Shown: one piece after another, positions 8,369 to 16,360 of the stretch
How the letters are laid out: the number at the start of each line of letters is the position of its first letter
Position numbering within the stretch: position 1 is the first letter of the stretch
Assembly (NCBI GenBank): GCA_016713535.1
Contig: JADJOY010000044.1
Coordinates: 1-51,118 of the forward strand
Length of the DNA: 51,118 nt
Direction: 5' to 3'
From: JADJOY01 sp016713535 [NCBI: Deltaproteobacteria bacterium]
GTDB taxonomy: Bacteria; JADJOY01
Made by a program: the position numbers and the translations under genes
Notes under the pieces: generated by a model
What the model was told of the DNA's origin: nothing
Database searches by the model: none
What the model saw: only the letters and a program-made list of their open reading frames with translations

Positions 8369-10099
8369 ATGGCCGCCAAGCCCACCCCGTTCGGCCGCCT
8401 GCTGCGCGCCGAGAGGAAGCGCGCCCGCTTCAGCCAGGCCGAGCTCGGCAAGCTCGTCGGGCTCTCGCATGCGTACCTCGGCGAGGTCGAGCGCGGCGCC
8501 CGGGGACCGTTCCCCGCTCGCTACTGGCCAGCGCTGGTGAAGGCGCTGCCGTCGCTCACCCTCGCCGAGATCGAGCGCGCCGCCGCCCAGAGCCAGCCGC
8601 TCGCGATCGACCTCTCGCGCACGACACCCGAGCAAGCCGAGCTCGCGCTGGCGCTGGCCATGCGGATCCGCGGCGGCGATCTCGGCGCGGACGAGTGCGC
8701 GCGCCTCGTCGAGAGCCTCGCGGCGGGCGGCGACGCCCGGGTGCGCGCTCATGGCCGCGTGCTCGATCGCGACGGCACGCCCCTTCCCGGCCGCGCCTTC
8801 GTCTACCGCGTGAGCCGCACGCGCGGGTGGAGCGCCGTGCTCGGCGCCCGCGCCCACGCCGGCCGGAACGTCACGCCGCTCGACGGCCGCGTCGCGACCC
8901 TGCTCGTCGCCAAGCCGGTCGACCTGCTCACGTCGAAGGACCCGCGCGGCGCCGGCTTCTTCGACGTGCCCGGCGGCCTCGCGCCTGGCGACTACGCCCT
9001 CGACGTCCACTTGCCCGACGGCCGCCAGTGCTGGGCGTGGCCGTTCACCGTGAGCGACGGCCACCATCCCCAGGACGTGCGGATCGTCGCGGCGGCAGTC
9101 GACGCCGACGGCAACACCCCCGCCATCTCCACCGATCCCGAGCCGCCGCCCGCGCCGCTCCCCGGAAACCTCCCGCCGGTGGCGCCGCTCGCCAGGCACT
9201 TCACGCCCGGCACGTTCACCCTCGCCTTCTCGTACTACGGCTTGGGCGGCGCGCCGCGCGAGCGCATCGCCCGCGACCTCGACCGCTTCCGCGCCGCGGG
9301 CTTCGGCCACGCGCGGGTGTGGGTCGACTGGGAGCGACCGAGCACCAAGTCGCGGATCGTCGATCGCAAGGGGGCCTTGATCCTGGCCCAGGCGGAGAAG
9401 CTCGACTGGGCCCTCGACCACGCCGCGGCGCTCGGCCTGAGCGTCGACCTCACCCTCGAGACCGCCCACTACGACGCGATCCAGAAGAGCGCAGAGGGCT
9501 ACGACATCACCCACCACAAGAAGGCGCTGCGCGCCGTGCTCACGCGCTGGGGCCAACACCCGGCGGTGCGGATCGTGGACGTCGACAACGAGGCCGAGGT
9601 GCGCGGCGCCGGCGGCCACGGCTCGCCCGACACCGGACACACCAGCCCCGCGCGCTTCGCCGACCTGATGAGTGTCGCGCGCTCGGTGCCGCGGAGCTGC
9701 CTGGTGGGAGCGTCGGTGTCGTTCTCGATCGACGGGCTGCCGAAGGACTACCTCAACCTCTTCCGCGACACGAAGCCCGAGATCCTGCTGCCCCACTTCC
9801 CGCGCGTGAAAGGCTGGGGCGCCGCGGAGGGACCGAACGCCAAGACCCTCGCCAGGGCCATCCCCGGGCTCGCGATCTACCACCAGGAGCCCGCGCGGAA
9901 CGGCCACTCCACGTCGCCGCCCGGCGGCTGGCCGGTGAGCGAGTTCGAGGCGAGCTTCAAGAGTGCGCGCGCGGCCGGCTCGGTCGGCTGCTGCTTCCAC
10001 ACCGGCGCCGCCTTCGACCTCACTGCGAAGGACGCCTGGGACCAGCTCGACAAGACCGAGCGCGAAGTCATCGCCCACATCCGAGAGTGGGTCCGGTAG
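8369..10099 (+). CDS. XRE-type HTH domain fused to an Ig-like module and a clan-A glycoside-hydrolase-like domain
   Basis: 576 residues, ATG at 8369 with GGAGG five bases upstream. Residues 7-60 form a Cro/CI HTH (FGRLLRAERKRARFSQAELG, then LSHAYLGEVERG). Residues 115-235 look like a carboxypeptidase-regulatory/CnaB-type beta sandwich (GRVLDRDGTPLPGRAFVYRV, GFFDVPGGLAPGDYALDV). From about 265 to the end there is a TIM-barrel-like domain (FTLAFSYYGLGG, RFRAAGFGHARVWVDWE). Candidate catalytic glutamates are E408 in VDVDNEAEV (the Asn-Glu pair of clan GH-A) and E507 in IYHQEP. There is no signal peptide, so the protein is probably cytosolic. A DNA-binding head on a glycosidase-like body is unusual; the barrel may sense a sugar rather than cleave it. 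Confidence 0.78.
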   Translation: MAAKPTPFGRLLRAERKRARFSQAELGKLVGLSHAYLGEVERGARGPFPARYWPALVKALPSLTLAEIERAAAQSQPLAIDLSRTTPEQAELALALAMRIRGGDLGADECARLVESLAAGGDARVRAHGRVLDRDGTPLPGRAFVYRVSRTRGWSAVLGARAHAGRNVTPLDGRVATLLVAKPVDLLTSKDPRGAGFFDVPGGLAPGDYALDVHLPDGRQCWAWPFTVSDGHHPQDVRIVAAAVDADGNTPAISTDPEPPPAPLPGNLPPVAPLARHFTPGTFTLAFSYYGLGGAPRERIARDLDRFRAAGFGHARVWVDWERPSTKSRIVDRKGALILAQAEKLDWALDHAAALGLSVDLTLETAHYDAIQKSAEGYDITHHKKALRAVLTRWGQHPAVRIVDVDNEAEVRGAGGHGSPDTGHTSPARFADLMSVARSVPRSCLVGASVSFSIDGLPKDYLNLFRDTKPEILLPHFPRVKGWGAAEGPNAKTLARAIPGLAIYHQEPARNGHSTSPPGGWPVSEFEASFKSARAAGSVGCCFHTGAAFDLTAKDAWDQLDKTEREVIAHIREWVR

Positions 10100-10129
10100 C
10101 CCGATCGCCCGATCCCTCTACGCTCGATC

Positions 10130-10162
10130 GGGGGAGGGGCACGCGTCGCGTGCCCGGCGATA
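10130..10162 (-). repeat. TATCGCCGG-family hairpin
   Basis: The minus strand reads TATCGCCGGGCACGCGACG then CGTGCCCCTCCCCC. The perfect core GGGCACGCG/CGCGTGCCC has a 1-base loop. The rest of the 10100-10340 gap shows nothing coding. Confidence 0.75.
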
Positions 10163-10340
10163 CGCCTCGGCGGACGCGCCGCCCGTTCGTGTTTTCCTGT
10201 ACGTCCGCGCCCCAGCCGCGCCCGATCCATGCGCCCCTGGTCCGGACGACCCACCTCCCCCGGGCCGCTTCCGCGCCCGCCCCCACTCCTCTTCGTCGCG
10301 AACCGGTCCGCTCGGCCGCGCGCCGCGCTCGGAGGCCCCG

Positions 10341-11546
10341 ATGCCCGCCCGCACCCCCTCGATCGCCCTGCTCGCCTGCTTGCTGCTCTCGGCCGCCTCC
10401 CCGGCCGCCCTCGCCGCCTGCTCGATGCGGATCGAGGGCGACGACCTCTTCATCGAGGGCTGCAACGTCCACATCGTGAACGGCACCGGGAAGACCGAGA
10501 CCGCGAACGGTCTCGGCAACCTGATCGTCGGCTACAACGAGAAGCGCGGCGGCGGCGCCGACGCCCGGGGCGGCTCGCACAACGTGGTGGTCGGCTCGCG
10601 CAACAACTTCGCGCGCTACGGCGGCGTGGTCGCGGGTCGCGGCAACGAGATCGGCGGCGCCTACGCCTCCGTCACCGCCGGCACCGAGAACGTCGCGAGC
10701 GCCTCCTTCGCAGCCGTTTCGGGCGGGCGCCACAACGTTGCCGCCGGTGAGTCGTCGGCGGTGTCGGGTGGCCAGTACGGAGTCGCAAGCGGCGGTGCTT
10801 CATCCATCGGCGGCGGCTGGGACAACCAGACCGTCGGCTCGTTCTCGACCGCCTCGGGCGGCTCCACCAACTTCGTCGCAGGCGACTACGCCGCGTCGAG
10901 CGGCGGGCGCGAGAACGGCGTCGGCGGCCGCTACGCGTGGGTGGGCGGCGGGCAGACCAGCTCGGCCAACGGCGAGCGCGCGGCGATCCTCGGCTCCGAG
11001 CGGGCTCTCGCGAGCGGCAGGGCCTCGACGATCGTCGGCAGCAACGCCGCGCTCGCAAGCGGCGACGGTGCGTTCATCGGAAGCGGGCTCGAGACCACCG
11101 CGAGCGGCGCTGGCGCGACCGTGCTGGGCGGCGCCTTCCTGAAGGCCACGGGCCTCCAGTCCACAGCGGTCGGCGGCACCAACAACGAAACGTCTGGCGA
11201 TCGAAGCCTGGTGGCCGGCGGCGATCACAACCTGGCCGAAGGCGCCGACGGCGTCGTGGCTGGCGGCTACCTCAACGAAGCGCACTACGGCGGCAGCGTC
11301 TTCGGGGGCGGACGAAACGCGGCCGAGAACGGCACCGTGCTCGGCGGAGACCGCAACGTCGCCACCGGCAACCTCGCGGTCGTCGCCGGGGGCCGGTTCA
11401 ACCACGCCGAGGGAGTTGCGTCGTCGGTGACGGGCGGAGCCGAAAACCTCGCCTCCGGCGATGCATCCTCGGTGAGCGGCGGCCAATCGCGCTCCGCCAT
11501 CGGCCCCTCCGACTGGGCCGCCGGCGCCCCCTTCCAGGACGACTAG
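10341..11546 (+). CDS. Secreted YadA-head-like repeat protein
   Basis: 401 residues from the ATG at 10341 (GGAGG five bases upstream). A signal peptide (SIALLACLLLSAASPAALAA) is followed by a short Cys-containing segment (CSMRIEGDDLFIEGCNVHIV). Some 20 degenerate repeats of 12-16 residues follow, of the type SAVSGGQYGVASGG / SVTGGAENLASGD, with G-G-x-x-N and A-S-G turns. This resembles the left-handed beta-roll head of trimeric autotransporter adhesins. No coiled-coil stalk or membrane anchor domain follows; the chain stops after a short tail (DWAAGAPFQDD). It is probably a secreted or surface-associated beta-roll of unknown binding partner. The monocistronic layout and hairpin upstream give no functional context. 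Confidence 0.78.
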   Translation: MPARTPSIALLACLLLSAASPAALAACSMRIEGDDLFIEGCNVHIVNGTGKTETANGLGNLIVGYNEKRGGGADARGGSHNVVVGSRNNFARYGGVVAGRGNEIGGAYASVTAGTENVASASFAAVSGGRHNVAAGESSAVSGGQYGVASGGASSIGGGWDNQTVGSFSTASGGSTNFVAGDYAASSGGRENGVGGRYAWVGGGQTSSANGERAAILGSERALASGRASTIVGSNAALASGDGAFIGSGLETTASGAGATVLGGAFLKATGLQSTAVGGTNNETSGDRSLVAGGDHNLAEGADGVVAGGYLNEAHYGGSVFGGGRNAAENGTVLGGDRNVATGNLAVVAGGRFNHAEGVASSVTGGAENLASGDASSVSGGQSRSAIGPSDWAAGAPFQDD

Positions 11547-11603
11547 CCGCGGCTGGACCGCCGCCGCTCCGTCAGCGACGGCCAGACTTCGATCCCCGGA
11601 CGC

Positions 11604-12197
11604 CTACGCGGATGCATCGCCCGTCGAATCCAGATCCTTGCGATAGATCTCATCCACCGAGATCGAAACGCCGATCGATTCGACGACCAGGCTCCGACCA
11701 GCTCGGTAGTCGGTCAGGAGCCACGAGCCCGACGGCTGGCGCACGAAGTGCTCGACGAGCGGCGCGTCCTGCGAGACCAGGATGTAGTCCACGAGCGACG
11801 CGATCGTCCGGTAGTGCTCGAACTTCCGGCCGCGGTCGTAGCTCTCGGTGCTCGGCGACAGCACTTCGACGACGAGGCTCGGGTTGAGCAGCGTCTCTTC
11901 GCGCTCGTCGGTGAACGTCGCCGGTCCGCACACCACGACGGCATCGGGGTACGTGTAGAGCGACGAGCTCGCCACGGCGATCCGCATGTCGCTTCCGAGC
12001 ACCATGGACGGGCGGTCGTGAAGCGCTGCATCCAGGAGCCCCGCGATCCGCACGGCCAACTGCGTGTGACGCCGGCTCCCGCCGGTCATCGCGAAGATCT
12101 CGCCCTCGAAATACTCGTGGCGCTCGGGCGAGCGACGCTCGAGCTCGAGATACTCGGCGACCGTGAACCGCTTGGTCGATTCGAGGCGCGAGGTCAT
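11604..12197 (-). CDS. Uma2-family (DUF820) putative endonuclease
   Basis: 197 residues, full length for the family. It begins FTVAEYLELERRSPERHEYF, then EGEIFAMTGGSRRHTQLAVR, the usual Uma2 N-terminus. The PD-(D/E)XK-like core is visible as YPDAVVVC (Asp) and SLVVEVLSPST (Glu), followed by DRGRKFEHYRTIASLVDYILV, the conserved helix-strand segment. These proteins are predicted restriction-fold nucleases that multiply in cyanobacteria, Chloroflexi and other bacteria, and they have no agreed role. The start at the ATG at 12197 matches family length. It is convergent with the beta-roll gene and flanked on the far side by hairpin repeats. Confidence 0.9.
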   Translation of the reverse strand: MTSRLESTKRFTVAEYLELERRSPERHEYFEGEIFAMTGGSRRHTQLAVRIAGLLDAALHDRPSMVLGSDMRIAVASSSLYTYPDAVVVCGPATFTDEREETLLNPSLVVEVLSPSTESYDRGRKFEHYRTIASLVDYILVSQDAPLVEHFVRQPSGSWLLTDYRAGRSLVVESIGVSISVDEIYRKDLDSTGDASA

Positions 12198-12363
12198 GGT
12201 CTTCGAAGGCTACTCGTTCACTCGAGCCTGCCGCAACGACAACCCGCCCACGTGCATCGCTGCGCATCCCCGCCCTATCGCGACATCCGATCGGAATCGC
12301 ATGGGTGCGCACGAGCGGACGCGAGCCCTCCCGCAGCTCGACTCGTATCGGGCCCCCTGGAGC

Positions 12364-12421
12364 GTCGCCGCTCCGTCGGCGACCCACCCGAACTCGTAGC
12401 GGCGGGCGCCAGCCCGCCGAG
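12364..12421 (+). repeat. Two intergenic hairpins, one of the TCGTAGCG family
   Basis: GTCGCCG-CTCCGT-CGGCGAC (12364-12383) is followed by ACTCGTAGCGGCGGGC-GCCA-GCCCGCCG (12392-12420). The remainder of the 444-bp gap from 12198 to 12641 shows no convincing gene; an SD-like AAGGAG at about 12597 belongs to the next gene's upstream ATG. Confidence 0.7.
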
Positions 12422-12641
12422 CCTCTCGCGTCCGGGCCGCCCGCAGGCGCATGATCCCTCGCGCGATTTTCCACGCCTATCTCCCACTCGGCCCACGAAT
12501 GAGCCAGCCCCTCGGCACGAGCACGAAAGCAACGCTCGGGCGGCTGTCCCTGTTTGGCGGCGTGCGGCCGATGGAGCTTCGATGGGCCGAAACCGAAGGA
12601 GCAGGTCGATGAACGCAGCAAGAGAGGGTGAGCTCGATTCC

Positions 12642-13121
12642 ATGAAGAATACGACGGTGGAACGGAAGTCGGAGCGGGAGCGGGTCGTCACGCGAACGGT
12701 CCACGGCCCGGCACGGCTCGTGTTCGAGGCGTGGACCCAGGCCGAGCTGTTCCGGCAATGGTGGGTACCGAGGTCGATGGGCCTGTCGCTGCTGGCCTGC
12801 GAGATGGACGCTCGCGTCGGAGGCACGTACCGCTTGGTCTTCTGTCACGGCGAGGACGGACAGATGGAGTTCCACGGCCGGTACCTCGAAGCGGCGCCGT
12901 ACTCGCGCCTCGTCTGGACCAACGAGGAAGGCGAGAGTGGCGCCATCACCACGGTGACGTTCGAGGAGAAGGATGGAAACACGGTGGTGGTCATGCACGA
13001 CCTCCATCCCTCGAAGGAAGCCCTCGACGCCGAGAGTGGCATGGAGGCGGCGATCACCGAGACCTTCGATCAGCTCGACGAGCTCCTCGTCACGCTGGGC
13101 GCGAGCGCGGCGCCGTCTTGA
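12642..13121 (+). CDS. SRPBCC/AHSA1-family protein
   Basis: 159 residues. The N-terminus MKNTTVERKSERERVVTRTV and the following ARLVFEAWTQAELFRQWWVP match the common bacterial AHSA1 (activator of Hsp90 ATPase-like) START-fold family, as do MDARVGGTYRLVF, YSRLVWTNEEGE and the C-terminal TFDQLDELLVTLGAS. The ATG at 12642 is chosen from the family N-terminus; an ATG 33 bp upstream (12609) has a better-looking SD (AAGGAG) and would add MNAAREGELDS. The fold is a hydrophobic-ligand-binding cavity; the ligand is unknown. Related genes often follow an ArsR regulator, which is absent here. Confidence 0.9.
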   Translation: MKNTTVERKSERERVVTRTVHGPARLVFEAWTQAELFRQWWVPRSMGLSLLACEMDARVGGTYRLVFCHGEDGQMEFHGRYLEAAPYSRLVWTNEEGESGAITTVTFEEKDGNTVVVMHDLHPSKEALDAESGMEAAITETFDQLDELLVTLGASAAPS

Positions 13122-13216
13122 ATCCTGCGATGCACTTGGGCTCGCGAGTCGGTCGGCGCAATGGATGGTGGCGGCCGAGTCGTCCGGCGGGCACGCTTCG
13201 CGGCGAGCGTGAAGTT

Positions 13217-13243
13217 GGGCGGGGGACGAGCCCGCGCCCTACG
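13217..13243 (-). repeat. Intergenic hairpin, CGCTACG/CCTACG-ended
   Basis: GGGCG-GGGGACGAGCCCG-CGCCC followed by TACG resembles the hairpins at 43404-43455 (GGGACGAGCCCCCGCGC), with a diverged flank. Confidence 0.55.
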
Positions 13244-13335
13244 CACTTCACCTCTTCCGCAGAACGGGGGGCCCTCGCGAGCCATGGTGACGAGCCATCC
13301 GCTCGACCCTGCCCCGGATCGAGTTGAAATCGCCG

Positions 13336-13689
13336 ATGGGTTGGATCGAGCGATCGTGTCTCGCGCTCTCGCTCGTGGCCGCGGGCTCGTGCTGTCGCCC
13401 GGCCGAATGTGAGCAAGCACGAGAAGGGTTCGAAGCCTGCAAACCGGTCCTCGTCGGCTTGAAGGAGTATCGCGGGGCCGAGGGGGCACCTCCCGTCCTG
13501 TTGAAGGAGCTCGTCCCCGATCACCTCACGAGCTCCGAGCGAGCGGCATGCGAGGACGCACTCATGGATACCACCTATCGCCGCACCGCCGACGGGTACA
13601 CGCTCTGCTTCCGCTATTACGGGCCGGGGGTCAACGACTGCTGCTTCGAGTCGGGTTCGGGCGTCTGGACGTGCAACGGCTACTTTTGA
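13336..13689 (+). CDS. Small Cys-rich secreted protein/lipoprotein
   Basis: 117 residues from the ATG at 13336; a TTG at 13324 would add four residues. The N-terminus (SCLALSLVAAGSCC) is a signal sequence with two adjacent Cys, so lipid attachment is possible although the lipobox is imperfect. The body has PVLVGLKEYRGAEGAPPVLL followed by KELVPDHLTS, like the short segment found after the pilin helix in GspG-type and many small lipoproteins. It ends with YTLCFRYYGPGVNDCCFESG and a C-terminal WTCNGYF; the mature part has at least six Cys, suggesting disulfides. Function is unknown. Confidence 0.7.
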   Translation: MGWIERSCLALSLVAAGSCCRPAECEQAREGFEACKPVLVGLKEYRGAEGAPPVLLKELVPDHLTSSERAACEDALMDTTYRRTADGYTLCFRYYGPGVNDCCFESGSGVWTCNGYF

Positions 13690-13850
13690 ACGGACGATCG
13701 TCCGGGGCCTGAAGAAGAGCGCCGTGACGAGCGGGGCGTCGAGATCGACCGGGACGAGGTGGGCGCCGGCGAGTTCCCGGCGGGGGGGGGGCGAGCGCCA
13801 TCGCCACCCGACCCGCAACCGAGTCGGGGTTTGAACCCGACCGTGCGGCG

Positions 13851-14778
13851 TCAGGCGACGGCGGGCGCCGCGCCGGGACCACCGCACCAGGACCAAGGTG
13901 GGCACCAGGTAGAGCGCGAAATCGAGGCCACCACCCGCGCCGCGCTGCGCCGTGGCGGCCCCCGCGAGCTGGGGGCTGCACCCGCCGGGGGTGGCGAGGT
14001 TGCAGTCGTCGTCGAGACCGTTGCCGGGGATCTCGGTGGCGCCAGGGTTCACCGCGGAGTCGGCGTCGTCGCAGTCGCTCTCGGGGAACGCGCACGCGGC
14101 CGAGCCGGGGTCGCCGTAGCCGTCGCCATCGCCGTCGTTGCACACGGCGCTACCCGCCACGCCGATCCAGAAGTCGTCGGCGAAGAGGTACTTGAGCTCG
14201 TCCGGGAAGCCGGCCTCGGTCTCGCGAACCTCGACACGGGTGAAGCCGTCGGTGTCGATCACCCCGTAGAAGAGGTGCTGTGTGCCGAGGATCGGGTCGC
14301 CGAAATCCACGGGGTGTAGGAGGTCGTCGTCGATGACGAAGTCGACCCCGGCGTAGGGCGTGTTGGTCTCGATCCACGCTCCCACTCCGAAGAAGCCCTC
14401 GGTGCGCTCGATCACCCAGCCGTCGCGGACGGCATGCGCGGGATCGCCGTGCGGCAGCTCGAGGAAACCCCAGGTGCCCGAGTGAGGCGGACCGTCGCTG
14501 GTCGTTACGCGCGCGGTGGCGACGTTCGGCAGGTACGTGACGCCCTGACTGGTGACGCTCGGCGCGGTGTGAGTGCCGCCGACGACGGTGGTACGGACCG
14601 CGCCCCACACCGCGTCGTCCTCGAAGCCCTCGTGGATCGCCGCGAGGCCGAGGCTCGCGAGCGACGCCCGATACGTGGCCTCGCTGGTGTACGCGGTGCG
14701 TGCCGCGCGGGCGGGACCGGATGTCGCGACGACGAGCGCGAGCGCCGCGAGGCCAGAGCACACACTGCGTCGAACCAT
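13851..14778 (-). CDS. Secreted protein with MopE-type Ca-binding motif and JDVT-CTERM-like tail (3' end probably frameshifted)
   Basis: About 309 residues. A signal peptide (SVCSGLAALALVVATSGPA) leads to a beta-rich domain (IHEGFEDDAVWGAV, TWGFLELPHGDPAH, FFGVGAWIETNTPYAGVDFV). Then comes the Asp-rich motif DGDGDGYGDPGSAACAFPES plus DCDDADSAVNPGATEIPGNG, a MopE/putative metal-binding repeat common in myxobacterial surface proteins. The end is GGCSPQL..., then GGGLDFALYLVPTLVLVRWS and an Arg cluster: a Leu-Asp motif, hydrophobic stretch and basic tail like the JDVT-CTERM sorting signal. The open frame does not stop after the Arg cluster but runs antisense through the next gene to 13090. A TGA in a neighbouring frame at 13851-13853 makes a one-base indel likely. 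The end given here assumes that. Confidence 0.72.
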
Positions 14779-14970
14779 GGGTCTCTCCGTTTGGATCGTC
14801 GGCTGCCACCAACGCGAAGTGTGATTCTGGGCGGGGGTCGCGGGCGGCGCCATCCAACATCGGTCGCACGGCGCGGCCGGCCCAGGCCGGCGTCGCGGAG
14901 AAGGCGCTCGTGTGCGATTCTGCCCAGGAAACGGCTGCCGCGGGCCGGATGCCGCACCTGGACGCGGTCG

Positions 14971-15807
14971 ATGCCAACGCCGATCCCACCTCGCCTCCAC
15001 GTTCTCCTCGCGCGCGACTCGCGCATGGCGGTGGTGATCCGGCGCGGGCCGTCGAAGGCGGTGGCGGTGATCGGCTGGGATCGGGCGACGGACCGGTTCG
15101 AGGTCGGGCAGTGGTTTCGAGGGCGGATCTACGAGCGCCGCTGCGATCTCTCGCCGGACGGCCGGCACCTCGTCTACTTCGCGATGAACGGGCAGTGGCA
15201 GTTGGAGGTGCTCGGCTCGTGGACGGCGGTGTCTCGGGCGCCGTATCTGAAGGCGCTGGGAATCTGGCCCAAGGGCGATTGCTGGAACGGCGGCGGGCTC
15301 TTCGTGAATAACCACGAGTTCTGGCTCAATGATGGGCCGCTGCGCCACCAGACGATGCACGAGGCCCCCGGGATCACGCGTCGGCGTGAGTGCCCGGTGC
15401 CGGGCGGCGCGTATGGCGGGGAGTGCCCGGGCGTTTACTACCCGCGGCTACAGCGCGACGGTTGGATGCTGATCGATCACGCGCCCGACGGCGCCGGCGG
15501 GGACGTGGCGCACTTCACGAAGCGCGTGGACGACGACTGGTCGCTCCACAAGTTCGCGCACGAGACGCTGGCCCGGCGGGCGGGGCGCGGGTGCTACTTC
15601 GATGAGCACTCGCTCGTGAACGAGGCCACGAACGTGGTCGCGGCGCATCCCGAGTGGGAGTGGGCCGAGGTCGATGGAGCACGCCTGGTGTGGGCCGCGG
15701 ACGGGAAGATCTTCGGCGGGGTGATCGGGCGCGACGACGTGACGAGCGTGACCGAGCTCTTCGACGGCGGGAGCGTGAGCCATGAGCGGATTCGAGCACC
15801 CTACTGA
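14971..15807 (+). CDS. Conserved hypothetical protein
   Basis: 278 residues from the ATG at 14971. Conserved-looking segments are RLHVLLARDSRMAVVIRRGP, DLSPDGRHLVYFAMNGQW, WTAVSRAPYLKALGIWPKGD and CWNGGGLFVNNHEFWLNDG, followed by LHKFAHETLARRAGRGCYFD. This combination recurs in hypothetical proteins of many bacteria and I know no function for it. No signal peptide or membrane segment is visible, so it is probably cytosolic. Its last 26 bp overlap the start of the NTF2-like gene, suggesting co-transcription. Confidence 0.82.
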   Translation: MPTPIPPRLHVLLARDSRMAVVIRRGPSKAVAVIGWDRATDRFEVGQWFRGRIYERRCDLSPDGRHLVYFAMNGQWQLEVLGSWTAVSRAPYLKALGIWPKGDCWNGGGLFVNNHEFWLNDGPLRHQTMHEAPGITRRRECPVPGGAYGGECPGVYYPRLQRDGWMLIDHAPDGAGGDVAHFTKRVDDDWSLHKFAHETLARRAGRGCYFDEHSLVNEATNVVAAHPEWEWAEVDGARLVWAADGKIFGGVIGRDDVTSVTELFDGGSVSHERIRAPY

Positions 15808-16288
15808 TCGCCCGGTTTCCGCCGTTGCGCCTCGGGCGATCGTGGCGGCGAGCCTCATCGCGGTGCTGCTCGCGGGCGGCGCGGCGCGAGCGCAGGCGCC
15901 GGAGTCTGGGGTCGAGAATGCAGGTCCGGAGGCGACGGTGCAGGCCTTCCACACGGCGCTCGCGAACGGTAACGGCGCCTCCGTGATGCGGCTGCTCGCG
16001 CCGGACGCGGTGATCCTCGAGGAGGGCGACCGCGAGTCGCGTGCGCACTACGAGGAGCATCACTTGCCCGCCGACGTCGCGTTCGCGAAGGCGGTGCCTT
16101 CGGTGCGGCGCGACGAGCAGGTCACGGTGAGCGGCGACGTCGCGTGGGTGAGCGCCAACAGCGAGTCGCGGGGGCGTCTCCGCGATCGCCCTGTTCACCT
16201 CGTGGGCGCCGAGCTGATCGTGCTCACGAAGAGCAGCGGCGCGTGGACGATCCGCGCGATCCACTGGTCGTCGCACGAGGCGAAGTGA
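15782..16288 (+). CDS. Secreted NTF2-like (DUF4440/SnoaL-type) protein
   Basis: 168 residues. A hydrophobic leader (IVAASLIAVLLAGGAARAQA) is followed by a cystatin-like alpha+beta cone: GPEATVQAFHTALANGNGAS, VMRLLAPDAVILEEGDRESR, VTVSGDVAWVSANSESRG and the C-terminal strands ELIVLTKSSGAWTIRAIHWS. The closing Trp-Ile-His-Trp pattern is typical of this family, whose members range from enzymes to scaffold proteins. The start overlaps the preceding gene by 26 bp, implying translational coupling. Export to the periplasm is inferred from the leader. Confidence 0.85.
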   Translation: MSGFEHPTDRPVSAVAPRAIVAASLIAVLLAGGAARAQAPESGVENAGPEATVQAFHTALANGNGASVMRLLAPDAVILEEGDRESRAHYEEHHLPADVAFAKAVPSVRRDEQVTVSGDVAWVSANSESRGRLRDRPVHLVGAELIVLTKSSGAWTIRAIHWSSHEAK

Positions 16289-16360
16289 CTGGCGTAGTGT
16301 CGAGTGAATGGGCACGCTCGCTCCCTGCGGCCGAGCCTGGGCAGTCGAGGGTCTGACGCG

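Noticed and set aside
13824-13840. tRNA T-arm-like sequence on the minus strand (TCGGG-TTCAAAC-CCCGA)
   Set aside because: No matching acceptor stem, anticodon arm or D-arm within 80 bp upstream on that strand. The segment is just past the coding tail of the MopE-type gene and is probably chance.
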